From Sphingobacterium sp. xlx-96 (GTDB lineage: Bacteria > Bacteroidota > Bacteroidia > Sphingobacteriales > Sphingobacteriaceae), in assembly GCF_011007365.1 (NCBI RefSeq), contig NZ_WFKM01000012.1, positions 1 through 64,000 on the forward strand: 64,000 nucleotides of DNA, read 5' to 3'. The notes under the pieces are model-generated. The model saw only the letters and a list, made by a program, of their open reading frames with translations. It was not told the origin of the DNA and searched no databases. The stretch's first letter is position 1; each line of letters starts with the position of its first letter. The position numbers and the translations under genes were made by a program. Below are positions 43,591 through 52,610 of this stretch, in pieces.

Positions 43591-46037
43591 TACTCTAACC
43601 TCCCTGTCAATTGCAATTTCAAACGATCCAACCGACTTTGCCAGTCTTCATTGCTATATCGCTCGCGAAAGGATTCTGAAAATATAGGGAATGCAAAGGG
43701 AGTTAACTTATCCGGAAAGGTTAAAATAATCTTGTGGGTGCTTATACGCTCAAAAGCACGCTGCATCCTTCCTTCTTCTAGCTGAAAATCAAAGACCTCG
43801 TCATAGGCTTGACGTAATAGTAAATTGTGTGGATCGTAGTCCTCAAATACCGAAAAAAACAGGCCTGCGTTTGCCTGTAAGTGTTTACTTTTCATCTGCT
43901 TGCCCGGATACCCTTGAAATACCAATCCAGCAATTCCTGCGATGTCCCTAAAACGTCGACGAGCCATCTCTTGTACATTGATGCCCGATGTAATATCCTG
44001 GTGAAGGTCTTTCGGCGACAACAATTGGGTCATCAAGTCGAGATCTATAGAAAATGGTGTAGCCGACAATAATTCAAAGCCGTACTCATTGCTAGCGATA
44101 CTAAAGGTCGTCGGCTGTATCTTTCCCAGTCGATAAGCCAATACCTGTGCGAGTCCTTCGTGAACCAGTTTGCCATCAAATGGATATACAAAAAGATGAT
44201 AGCCGTATTTGGTATGGATGTATTCTATCAAAAGTTCGTCTTCCTGTGGTAGGCCGGAACGTTGCTCCTGTTCCTTAAATAAGGGAGTTAAAAATTTAAT
44301 CTCCGAACTCTTTCCGGATTTTTTGTGAATATGGCTAAAGCTGTGTCGAATCGCAATCCCCAAATTCGCTGATATCGAAAAACGCCCTCCCATCCAAGAA
44401 GGTACTACTCCGGTCTTGCGGGTGCTCGGCTTTACGATTGCTTCTATATTACGAACGTGGATAAGCTCCAACTGACGACCGGAAAACCAAAATACATCAC
44501 CTGGCTTCAATCTGGAGATAAAGGACTCTTCAATACTACCAAGATACTTACCTGACATAAACTTCACACGTAGCATCAGATCGGAAACAATAGCCCCCAC
44601 ACTTAACCGGTGTCGCATCGCTAATTTACGGCTTTCGACCTTATACAGCCCAGCATCCAATACGAGTCGATGAAAATCGGGATAGGCCGACAAGGACCTA
44701 CCGCCATGAATAAGCATAGCCATACACTGGCCAAACTCTTCCTTACTGATTTCCGCGTAACAGTGTGTAAGCTTCAGTTCGTTATAAATCATCTCTGCAT
44801 CAAAGCCGTCGCCTACAGCCAAAGTAGTGAGGTATTGTAGCAGTACATCAAAACTGCGAACGTAAGGAATACGCTGCTCTACAATATGGTTTGCTACTGC
44901 ATACTTTAAAGAATCGCCTTCTATAATCTCTAAAGAATTGGTCGGCACATAGTAAATGTACGAAGTCTCAAAAGGTCGATGCCCTGACCGTCCAGCACGT
45001 TGCAAAAAACGGGCTATTCCTTTGGGCGAGCCGATCTGTATAACGCAATCGACGGGTCGAAAATCAACACCTAGATCCAGACTACTGGTACAAACTACCG
45101 CTTTCAATCTTCCTTCATGTAATGCTTGTTCGACCCATTGTCTAATCTCATCACTCAGTGAGCCGTGGTGGATAGCCAACACACCTGCAAATTCAGGATA
45201 GTGTGTGATAATATGCTGGTACCAGATCTCAGACTGTGAGCGGGTATTGGTAAATATCAAGGTGGTACCATACCGATTGACAATATTGACGACTTTGTCC
45301 AAAAGCTTTATACCAAGATGACCTGCCCAAGGGAATTTTTCCAAACTGTCGGGCAAGACTGTTTCAATGGAAATATTCTTTTTTATAGCAGCACGCACCA
45401 TCACTCCCTTATGCTGCTTTCCCAAAAGTATTTCCTGTGCTTCTTGGAGATTTCCTATAGTAGCCGATACCCCCCAGATCTTGAGTCGGGGATTGATAGC
45501 TTTGAGACGGCTCAAAGCTAATTCTACGAGTACCCCCCGCTTACTCCCCAATAGTTCGTGCCATTCGTCCACCACAATAAACTCGACATGTTTGAAATAG
45601 TCTGCCGCTCCTTTGGAAGCTAAAATGAGATGTACACTTTCGGGAGTCGTGATTAACGCATGAGGTGGGGATTTACGCTGTTTCTGACGATTCAAAGTTG
45701 AGGTATCGCCGGTACGCAGTTCAACTTTGTAATCCAGATCAAGATCGGCGCTCACCGCCGATGTTGCCTTATAGATTTCTTTTGATAGTGCGCGTAACGG
45801 GGTGATCCATAGCGCATGTAATTTATTGGTTTTAAATTTCGCCTTCTTCTTCAGGAACCGATCATCTCCATAATAGTGCTGCAATATACCAAACCATAAT
45901 GCAAAGGTCTTCCCAAATCCGGTTGGCGCATTCAATAATCCCGATTTGCCACGGGCAACGGCAGCCCAGGTCTCTTTTTGAAAACCATGAGGTTGCCAGC
46001 CTTGATTAAAAAACCATACTTCAGCTAGTGGATTCAT
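43590..46037 (-). CDS. ligase-associated DNA damage response DEXH-box helicase (Lhr-like)
   Basis: The 815-residue superfamily 2 helicase has Walker A NAPTGFGKTFA, the DEWH box in VVDEWHELLGS, SATIGN, ICTSSLDLGVDF-like TSSLDLGVDFR and QRAGRSGHRP. The Lhr-specific winged-helix and C-terminal domains follow. It probably unwinds DNA or RNA-DNA during repair together with its cassette partners. It overlaps the ligase gene by 17 bp. Confidence 0.95.
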   Translation of the reverse strand: MNPLAEVWFFNQGWQPHGFQKETWAAVARGKSGLLNAPTGFGKTFALWFGILQHYYGDDRFLKKKAKFKTNKLHALWITPLRALSKEIYKATSAVSADLDLDYKVELRTGDTSTLNRQKQRKSPPHALITTPESVHLILASKGAADYFKHVEFIVVDEWHELLGSKRGVLVELALSRLKAINPRLKIWGVSATIGNLQEAQEILLGKQHKGVMVRAAIKKNISIETVLPDSLEKFPWAGHLGIKLLDKVVNIVNRYGTTLIFTNTRSQSEIWYQHIITHYPEFAGVLAIHHGSLSDEIRQWVEQALHEGRLKAVVCTSSLDLGVDFRPVDCVIQIGSPKGIARFLQRAGRSGHRPFETSYIYYVPTNSLEIIEGDSLKYAVANHIVEQRIPYVRSFDVLLQYLTTLAVGDGFDAEMIYNELKLTHCYAEISKEEFGQCMAMLIHGGRSLSAYPDFHRLVLDAGLYKVESRKLAMRHRLSVGAIVSDLMLRVKFMSGKYLGSIEESFISRLKPGDVFWFSGRQLELIHVRNIEAIVKPSTRKTGVVPSWMGGRFSISANLGIAIRHSFSHIHKKSGKSSEIKFLTPLFKEQEQRSGLPQEDELLIEYIHTKYGYHLFVYPFDGKLVHEGLAQVLAYRLGKIQPTTFSIASNEYGFELLSATPFSIDLDLMTQLLSPKDLHQDITSGINVQEMARRRFRDIAGIAGLVFQGYPGKQMKSKHLQANAGLFFSVFEDYDPHNLLLRQAYDEVFDFQLEEGRMQRAFERISTHKIILTFPDKLTPFAFPIFSESFRERYSNEDWQSRLDRLKLQLTGRLE

Positions 46038-47622
46038 GTAAAGACTGTATCAAAGTTAATAGATCTTGCTTGGTATTTGCCTCTTGGGCAGTTTTATCCT
46101 GCCTCCACCTTAAAATACGTGGAAAACGGAGGGCAATACCAGACTTGTGACGGGTGCTCAAGTTTATTCCCTCAAAGGCTAATTCGAATACCAATTCCGG
46201 TTTGACACGACGTACAGGTCCAAATTTTTCGATGGTATTACGCTTTATCCAATAATCGATCTGAAGCAACTCTTTATCCGTTAATCCTGAATATGCCTTT
46301 GCAAAAGGAACCAATGTACCTTCATCCCAAACAGCAAATGTATAGTCGGTATACAGATTGGCTCTTCTGCCGTGCCCGGATTGGGCATAGATCAACACAC
46401 CATCAACCGACATAGGGTCTGTCTTCCATTTCCACCAATTACCCCGTTTGCGGCCCACCTCATAAACACTTTCTTTATGTTTAAGCATCAGCCCTTCCGC
46501 GTTGTGCTGCCGGGCATCCGCTCGAAAAGACGCAGCTTCGTCCCAGCTAGTAAAGTGCTTGATCTCAGACAGTCTTAATATATTATATACAGGATATCTA
46601 GAAAGGATTTCCGCTAACAGTTTTCGTCTTACCATAAGAGGCTTACCACGGAGATCCTTTCCCTTCCATTCCAAAATATCGTAACAGACCATTACTAACG
46701 GTACTTCATCGAGGCTACGTTTAGTAATATTCTTCCGACCTATACGCGTCTGCATCCTCTGAAAATCCAATGGTCGGCCATCCTTCCAAGGGATTATTTC
46801 ACCGTCGAGTACAGTACCATTAGGCAGAATGCACTGGAGTTCCTGAAATTCAACAAACTTGTCAGTCATTAAATCTTCCCCGCGACTCCAAATAAAAACC
46901 TCGTCCTGACGAATGATTATCTGTCCACGGATACCATCCAGCTTGGGTTCGATGATCCAGTCGCTGATAACGGCACTATCGAAAAATGAAAGTTCTACAG
47001 GATAAGCCAAAAAAAACGGGTAAGGCAAAAAATGTTTATCTTTTAAAATTTCCTGATGGAATAAGGTGGTAAAACTCTCCTGAAAAGGATCCCAACGGCC
47101 CATCATCCGATGCTCAACAACAGCTTCCTCCATAGCTAGATAATTAGACAGCGCTCTGATAACCAGCTTTCTGGACACCCCCACACGGAAATTACCGGTG
47201 AGCAATTTATTGAACAAAAACAGGCTTGTTCCGGTCAAGCCAGACCAGTATTTTTCTAAAATAGCACGTTGCTGAGCTGGTAAATACCCATCCATAGCGA
47301 TAATATCTTGCAAGATGGAAAATAATTTAAATTCTATGGTATGTCTATCCTGAGGTAATACCAAGGCCAAGGTTTCTGCAAGATCCCCCACGACATAGTA
47401 CGATTCTTCCAACAACCATAAGGGGATGCTCGTCGATTCGGCAATCCATAATCTCAGATCTGTGGTTTTTACAGGCCGCTTAGGCTTATACCCCATAAGC
47501 ACCGATACGGCAAGAAGCTTTTCAGCCTCCGCTGCGGATTGCAGATATTCAACGATAGCCAGTACCTTTTCAGAAGTTTTCGTCGTAGAATCGATCCGTT
47601 CGAATAGGGTTACAAAATTCAT
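46021..47622 (-). CDS. ATP-dependent DNA ligase of the damage-response cassette
   Basis: The 533-residue ligase has an N-terminal DNA-binding domain (1-205), the nucleotidyltransferase with catalytic K227 in EPKLDGIRG, GLMLKHKES and WWKWK, and an OB domain ending FPRILRWRQDK. It seals nicks using ATP and is distinct from LigD and the replicative NAD ligase. It overlaps the exonuclease gene by 4 bp. Confidence 0.95.
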   Translation of the reverse strand: MNFVTLFERIDSTTKTSEKVLAIVEYLQSAAEAEKLLAVSVLMGYKPKRPVKTTDLRLWIAESTSIPLWLLEESYYVVGDLAETLALVLPQDRHTIEFKLFSILQDIIAMDGYLPAQQRAILEKYWSGLTGTSLFLFNKLLTGNFRVGVSRKLVIRALSNYLAMEEAVVEHRMMGRWDPFQESFTTLFHQEILKDKHFLPYPFFLAYPVELSFFDSAVISDWIIEPKLDGIRGQIIIRQDEVFIWSRGEDLMTDKFVEFQELQCILPNGTVLDGEIIPWKDGRPLDFQRMQTRIGRKNITKRSLDEVPLVMVCYDILEWKGKDLRGKPLMVRRKLLAEILSRYPVYNILRLSEIKHFTSWDEAASFRADARQHNAEGLMLKHKESVYEVGRKRGNWWKWKTDPMSVDGVLIYAQSGHGRRANLYTDYTFAVWDEGTLVPFAKAYSGLTDKELLQIDYWIKRNTIEKFGPVRRVKPELVFELAFEGINLSTRHKSGIALRFPRILRWRQDKTAQEANTKQDLLTLIQSLHESTS

Positions 47623-48617
47623 TCCTCTCCCTCCATGTCATCACTATAAAGAGTCTGCAATACCGAAGAACGCATCCCATAATGTTCAGTCGCCCAACGC
47701 GCAAAGCTGGCTTCGTAACCATGCGTCAGATAAATATGAGAAGCTCCGGTATTTTTTACCGCTTGATTGAGTTGATTCCAGTCGCAATGATCAGATAGCG
47801 GGAAACCTTTGTCCATCGATCTGCGTCTTCGAGACCCACGTAACTGCATCCAGCCACTACACATGGCTTGACGATAGGGCTTCAACTTCCTTGTCCAAGG
47901 ACTACCATTAGCGGATGGCGGGGCTATAATTAAAGCTCCTTCCATCTTGCTCCGATCAATGGCGGACGACAGCCGCGTCCCCGGGAAGTTGTAGCCGATA
48001 TCCGAAAGGGCATCATTAACATTTGCTACTGCTCCATGCAAGTAGATATCTCCCAAAGATTGATCCAGGTGTGCGAGTATATTCTGTGCTTTACCCAGTG
48101 AATACCCATATAACACTGTATTGTAACCAGTTTCACTATTTAATTTCCACCATGAATTAATATCAGCGTACACTTTTTGCGAGTTGGGAAACTGATAAAT
48201 AGGTAATCCAAATGTACATTCTGAAATAAAATGATCACAAGCAAGCTGTTCAAAGGGTACACTAACCCCATCGTGTTCAAGCTTGTAATCGCCAGTAAAC
48301 ACCCACACTTCATCTGCATACAACAATCGGATCTGTGCCGAGCCTATGATATGACCCGCCGGATGAAAAGATACGGTCACTCCGTTGAGTTCGAAGCACT
48401 CTTGATAATCTACCCCTTGCACCGATTGTTCTCCACCTAGCCTGAGCTTTAAAATCGGTACTGTATCATGGTGACAGATATAATGCTGCATCCCCCACCG
48501 CATATGATCACTGTGACCATGCGTGATCAATGCTGTTTTTACAGGTCTCCAAGGGTCGATATAAAAATCACCTCGTTTACAATATAAGCCATTTTCGTTG
48601 ACCGTCAATAAGGACAT
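47619..48617 (-). CDS. ligase-associated DNA damage response exonuclease (MBL fold)
   Basis: The 332-residue metallo-beta-lactamase-fold nuclease has THGHSDHM, HPAGHIIGSAQI, TGDYKLEHDG and LSDHCDW, a SNM1/CPSF-like arrangement. It is the first gene of the four-gene cassette and should trim DNA ends. The cassette start follows a 131-bp gap. Confidence 0.94.
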   Translation of the reverse strand: MSLLTVNENGLYCKRGDFYIDPWRPVKTALITHGHSDHMRWGMQHYICHHDTVPILKLRLGGEQSVQGVDYQECFELNGVTVSFHPAGHIIGSAQIRLLYADEVWVFTGDYKLEHDGVSVPFEQLACDHFISECTFGLPIYQFPNSQKVYADINSWWKLNSETGYNTVLYGYSLGKAQNILAHLDQSLGDIYLHGAVANVNDALSDIGYNFPGTRLSSAIDRSKMEGALIIAPPSANGSPWTRKLKPYRQAMCSGWMQLRGSRRRRSMDKGFPLSDHCDWNQLNQAVKNTGASHIYLTHGYEASFARWATEHYGMRSSVLQTLYSDDMEGEE

Positions 48618-48748
48618 ATTTTATCGGGTATTTATTAAACTATACCTAATGCTAACAAGCGACCCGACTTATTGTTTAAAACTAATATTAGACAATGAAC
48701 TTTCGTTCGAAAAAACTGTTTTAAAAATGTATCAAAAATTATAACGAC

Positions 48749-49198
48749 ATGAATGCAAATACACAAAACTTAATTGCGGGAGCCATCGGAGCCATCGTGT
48801 TAAATGCAATACACGGCCTGGCAAAGAAAACAATAAAAAACGCCCCAAAAATAGATGAGGTCGGTAAAGAAGGTGTCACCAAAGCCATAAGGTCTGTAGG
48901 TCTGACGTTGCCATCTGAACAAGTGATCGAAAATACAACAACAACATTCAACCTGGTCACAAATACATTGTCCTACCGGATGATCGGCGAATATAAATCG
49001 AAAAATCTACTACTAGCGGGTGCTTTGCATGGACTGACAGTAGGGCTAGGCACCCTATCGCTTAGTAAAAAGCTAAATCTGGACGAAAGGCCTGTGACCA
49101 AAACATTCCTGACCGAATGCTTAACGGTAACTTGGTATGTATTAGGCGGAATGGCAACTGCCATGGCGCTAAAGGTAATCCGCAGCAAAAGTAGCTGA
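48749..49198 (+). CDS. small membrane protein of unknown function, 149 aa
   Basis: The protein has hydrophobic helices at about 8-25 (LIAGAIGAIVLNAIHGLA), 85-105 (LLLAGALHGLTVGLG) and 122-145 (TVTWYVLGGMATAMALKVI), with a charged middle. It is encoded divergently from the repair cassette. No family is recognised. Confidence 0.65.
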   Translation: MNANTQNLIAGAIGAIVLNAIHGLAKKTIKNAPKIDEVGKEGVTKAIRSVGLTLPSEQVIENTTTTFNLVTNTLSYRMIGEYKSKNLLLAGALHGLTVGLGTLSLSKKLNLDERPVTKTFLTECLTVTWYVLGGMATAMALKVIRSKSS

Positions 49199-49364
49199 AT
49201 GCCGGAGCCGAAAAGCCTATGTTGCAGTCAACGAACTGAATAGCAAAACAAAGCGTTATAACACTCATTTATAATATGTTTTAATACTAATATTAATTAA
49301 AAGTTTATGTATTGTGGCATGATTTATGTAAAATATGGTCATCTTATCACTTTATCTTCGTACT

Positions 49365-50471
49365 ATGCTACAATATGATCTGGATTTGCTACAGGTTCTA
49401 GAACACTCACCTTTAGCCTGTGCTATCTATGACAATCCAGACTTGCGTATAGTATTCGTTAATGAAGCAATGCTGGCTATGTGGTGTGTCCCAAAAAATA
49501 TTCTGGGCAAGAGATTTGGGGAAGTGTTTCCTAGCTTCCGCGTAGAAGGTTTTGAGAGCATACTCGAAAAAGTATGGCATAGTGGTATCACCTACCGTGC
49601 TACAGATACTCCGGCAGTTATTGTCGACGGGGCAGACAAACACCTCCGTTATTTCGACTTCGAATATAAGGCACTGCTGGATGAATCGGGAGATACCTAT
49701 GCTATACTACATACAGCTACAGATGTGACTACACGCGTCGAGACAAATAGTCAACTCCAGATCCAAAAAGAACAATTATCATTCAATAGTGATTTAGAAA
49801 CGTTAACATATACTCTTTCGCATGATGTAAAAAATCCTTTGTCCATTGCAAAAATGGGCATAGGTTACCTCAGACGCCGAAAGGATCAGCAAGCTCCGGA
49901 TAATCTGCAATGGTTTGAAGTAATTTCACAGGCGATCGACAATGTCGAAAATATCATCAACCAAACAGTACAACTTAGTGCAGCCCGTTCTATTGCAAAC
50001 GTTCAGGAAGTACATTGTGTGACGGCCAAAATACCAACATGGTGCCAAGAAATCAAGATATTGCATCCTTCTTTTCAAGGCAACGTCCGACTAGGTCATC
50101 TCTTGCCTATCTATGGCAATATCGGCGCCATTTATCAGATCTTTATAAACATTATCGGCAATGCGGTCAAATATACGTCTCATGTTGATCAGGCTCAAAT
50201 CGATATCTATAGCGAACAAACGGACAAAGGCGTGGCATACTTCATAAAAGACAATGGAATCGGTATTCCAGAATCCGAATTGACAAAAATATTCCGCATT
50301 TTTAGTAGAGCCAGCAACACCACAGAACATCAAGGTACAGGTATCGGCCTGTGCCTGGCAAAACGCATTATCGAACGCTACGGAGGTAATATTAATGTGT
50401 CCAGTACAGAAGCAAAAGGCACACTGGTTCGTCTCTTCTTCCCGGATAAGGTGAAAACTAAGGTATTGTAA
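49365..50471 (+). CDS. PAS sensor histidine kinase
   Basis: About 368 residues from MLQYDLDLLQ (an in-frame ATG at 49335 would add ten). The PAS domain is at about 10-125 (LACAIYDNPDLRIVFVNEA), followed by HisKA with the phosphoacceptor in TYTLSHDVKNPLS and HATPase with NIIGNAVKYTS, DNGIGIP and GTGIGLCL. It is soluble. Its H-box matches those of the two phytochrome-type kinases in this window. No response regulator is adjacent. Confidence 0.92.
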   Translation: MLQYDLDLLQVLEHSPLACAIYDNPDLRIVFVNEAMLAMWCVPKNILGKRFGEVFPSFRVEGFESILEKVWHSGITYRATDTPAVIVDGADKHLRYFDFEYKALLDESGDTYAILHTATDVTTRVETNSQLQIQKEQLSFNSDLETLTYTLSHDVKNPLSIAKMGIGYLRRRKDQQAPDNLQWFEVISQAIDNVENIINQTVQLSAARSIANVQEVHCVTAKIPTWCQEIKILHPSFQGNVRLGHLLPIYGNIGAIYQIFINIIGNAVKYTSHVDQAQIDIYSEQTDKGVAYFIKDNGIGIPESELTKIFRIFSRASNTTEHQGTGIGLCLAKRIIERYGGNINVSSTEAKGTLVRLFFPDKVKTKVL

Positions 50472-50472
50472 A

Positions 50473-50802
50473 TCAATCTTCGGTCGCGTACCTGACGACC
50501 TCCTGCGAATACCTATGTCTAAAACTTATCGAAAGATGATCTTCGAGTCCATGCAACCTCTCATAGATGGGACTCTCCGAATACCTGTACTCCAACTCCT
50601 TTAAGGCCTTCAAAACCTCTTCATCATCGCTATACTCGCCGAATACCACTTCCGTATGTGTTAGTTTATTGGGCGCCTCCACGCTTTTAATTATTTTGAT
50701 ATTTCTATTGATAACAGCCTGTTCCATAGCTGCACAAAATTTAAAATAGGCTGCCCTAGAATCGAGCCTATTATTTACCGTATATAAAATATAGAAGAAC
50801 AT
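50473..50802 (-). CDS. unknown protein, 109 aa
   Basis: From MFFYILYTVNN, a soluble protein with alternating helices and strands and a C-terminal HLSISFRHRYSQEVV segment. No family recognised. A longer start at 50829 is possible but overlaps close to the next gene. Its stop codon lies 1 bp from the kinase stop on the other strand. Confidence 0.6.
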   Translation of the reverse strand: MFFYILYTVNNRLDSRAAYFKFCAAMEQAVINRNIKIIKSVEAPNKLTHTEVVFGEYSDDEEVLKALKELEYRYSESPIYERLHGLEDHLSISFRHRYSQEVVRYATED

Positions 50803-50838
50803 ATTATTCCGTGTTGGGCAGCCTGTCACTGCTAGCCT

Positions 50839-51471
50839 CTACTCTGCTTTCGAATTGAGGTTAGTATCCGCTATACTCGTCAATAGCTCGTCACATTTCT
50901 TCTCTTCTTTCAAGGTTTGCAATAATAATTTGAGCGCCTCTTCATGTTCTAAGACTTTGGCAAAAGCGGCGAGCGTACCATATGTAGCGATTTCGTAATG
51001 TTCTACCTTTTGCGCGGCCGAGATAATTCCAGCGTCACGTACTGGTCCAGACTGGGTCTCCCCCATAATGCTTTCCCCTTCCTCGATCAGACCTTCCATG
51101 GCGTCGCATTTCTCTGTCTTCGCCTTCTTACCGATACTTTCAAAACACGCTTCAAGACGTTGCACATGTACTTCGGTCTCTTGGATATGCTGGGTTATAG
51201 CCCTTTTCAATTTTGCTGAAGTAGCATTTTTCTCCATCTTAGGAAGAGCTTTCAATAGTGCCTTTTCAGCCCATAAAATATCCTTAAGACCATCCTCAAA
51301 CAGATCTTGCAGATCCTTTGCTGCATCAGCCTTCGCTTTCACCTTTGCGGTTGTAGCGCCCTTGTCAGTTTCTTTCTTCGGGTTATTAGAGGTAGACGAC
51401 ACCTTTACTCCTGCCTCTGCTTTAGCGCCTGTGGTGGAAGTTTTTGTTGAAGTTTTCATTGTTGTTGCCAT
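50839..51471 (-). CDS. DUF892 (YciF-like) ferritin-like protein with lysine-rich N-terminal tail
   Basis: Residues 50-205 form the DUF892 four-helix domain: DLQDLFEDGLKDILWAEKAL, HIQETEVHVQRLEACFE, KVEHYEIATYGTLAAFA and the end LLQTLKEEKKCDELL. The first 50 residues are Thr, Lys, Ala and Ser rich and probably disordered, unlike most family members of about 165 aa. YciF-type proteins respond to osmotic and other stress and may bind metal. The tail might bind nucleic acid; that is inference. Confidence 0.9.
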   Translation of the reverse strand: MATTMKTSTKTSTTGAKAEAGVKVSSTSNNPKKETDKGATTAKVKAKADAAKDLQDLFEDGLKDILWAEKALLKALPKMEKNATSAKLKRAITQHIQETEVHVQRLEACFESIGKKAKTEKCDAMEGLIEEGESIMGETQSGPVRDAGIISAAQKVEHYEIATYGTLAAFAKVLEHEEALKLLLQTLKEEKKCDELLTSIADTNLNSKAE

Positions 51472-51605
51472 AATATGATAAAATTTAAGGCTTTATTAGC
51501 CGGTGATCGATACTTGAACAACGTTGTCTGGTGTCGGTTGATAAGTCCAATCAAAAAGCGTATTATTTGCCTGAGATCACGTACAAACACGTGTCGTCTC
51601 CCCTA

Positions 51606-52289
51606 TTAACTGTGTCTCTTTGTATTAATGGCTATGGTCCAATCATCCTTTCCACAACTTCTGCACTTTGGCAATGCACTATTTAATGCAGGCACTACAA
51701 GGCCACAATACATACAAGCAAAAGGCCCCTCATTTTGAGTTACATCAACTTTCTTGTAGCTCGAGGGGAACAACGGTAATCCATACCGCACTTCTTCATC
51801 GGCATAAAAAAGTATGCTCAGTGTACCGTCTACCTCCAGCACTCCTTCGCGCACTTGTCCAAGATGCTCGACGTTCAGATTTCGGAGTTCAGAGAAAAAC
51901 TCCATTTTTGAAAAGTCGTTATCATTCTCATGCTTCGTATCAAACACACCGTCTTTCACCACCGGCAACACCTTGCCCTCCAGCAGATAGGTTACTTTTT
52001 GAGATCGAACCGCAAGCCAGGTTACCGATTTATATACCAGGATCACACATATAAAGACAATGACAGCATGTACGATGGGGATATCACCCTGAAACATAGG
52101 ATCACCTGCTGCCGAGCCTAGACTAATGATGATGGCAACTTCAAAAACAGTTAACTGTCGAACACCGCGCCGGCCAGACAAACGAAGTATGGTAAGAATA
52201 AGCACAAACATGATCACTGTGCGTATAGCGATTTCTATGAGAAAAAACACTTCTGAATCGCGGCCGATAATATCCTCTAAATTTATCAT
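51606..52289 (-). CDS. DUF421 membrane protein with C-terminal zinc ribbon
   Basis: The 227-residue protein has three membrane helices (IAIRTVIMFVLILTI, VAIIISLGSAAGD, HAVIVFICVILVY) and the DUF421 soluble domain (YLLEGKVLPVVKDG, VLEVDGTLSILFY). The last 40 residues carry C-x2-C (CMYC) and C-x2-C (CRSC), a probable zinc ribbon. DUF421/YetF proteins have no firm function. The ribbon is unusual for the family as I know it. Confidence 0.9.
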   Translation of the reverse strand: MINLEDIIGRDSEVFFLIEIAIRTVIMFVLILTILRLSGRRGVRQLTVFEVAIIISLGSAAGDPMFQGDIPIVHAVIVFICVILVYKSVTWLAVRSQKVTYLLEGKVLPVVKDGVFDTKHENDNDFSKMEFFSELRNLNVEHLGQVREGVLEVDGTLSILFYADEEVRYGLPLFPSSYKKVDVTQNEGPFACMYCGLVVPALNSALPKCRSCGKDDWTIAINTKRHS

Positions 52290-52610
52290 ACGAGTTGATT
52301 AAACAAGAGAAGGCGATGTTTCATTACTGAAACACCACCTTCATTCACACACACTAAATTCCTTATTAACCTAACCTGTTAGTTAGATTTCAACGCACTA
52401 ACTAATGTCGATTTTTAAGTGTTGTTTCGGACATAGAACAACTCTACCTCACAATCGTTTTTCAATTCGTTTGTTTTTTCAGCAGCTTACATCTCCCCTG
52501 TTATAAAACCCTTCACAAACGAAATATATACCCCCATGGTAACGAGCCAGTGATCCCACCAACCGAATAATACGCGAAAAATGTCGAGCTGTCTTATCCC
52601 CCGTATAAAA
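52290..52610. other. intergenic, 321 bp, between mprF and the DUF421 gene
   Basis: It holds a strong hairpin (52310-52341) and a weaker inverted repeat TTAGTTAG (52379-52386) with CTAACTAA (52398-52405). No ORF was seen. The distance from the mprF stop to the strong hairpin, about 270 bp, is long for a simple terminator and could hold a small RNA. Confidence 0.45.
52310..52341 (-). terminator. hairpin of the GGTGGTGTTTC family
   Basis: A 13-bp stem with two mismatches and a 6-nt loop; on the minus strand it reads AAGGTGGTGTTTC at the left arm. It is 21 bp upstream of the DUF421 start. The arm matches the hairpins at 25558-25583 and 35893-35918. Confidence 0.6.

Noticed and set aside
51668..52054. 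128-codon plus-strand frame
   Set aside because: It is the mirror of the DUF421 gene and is Pro, His and Arg rich in a shadow-like way.
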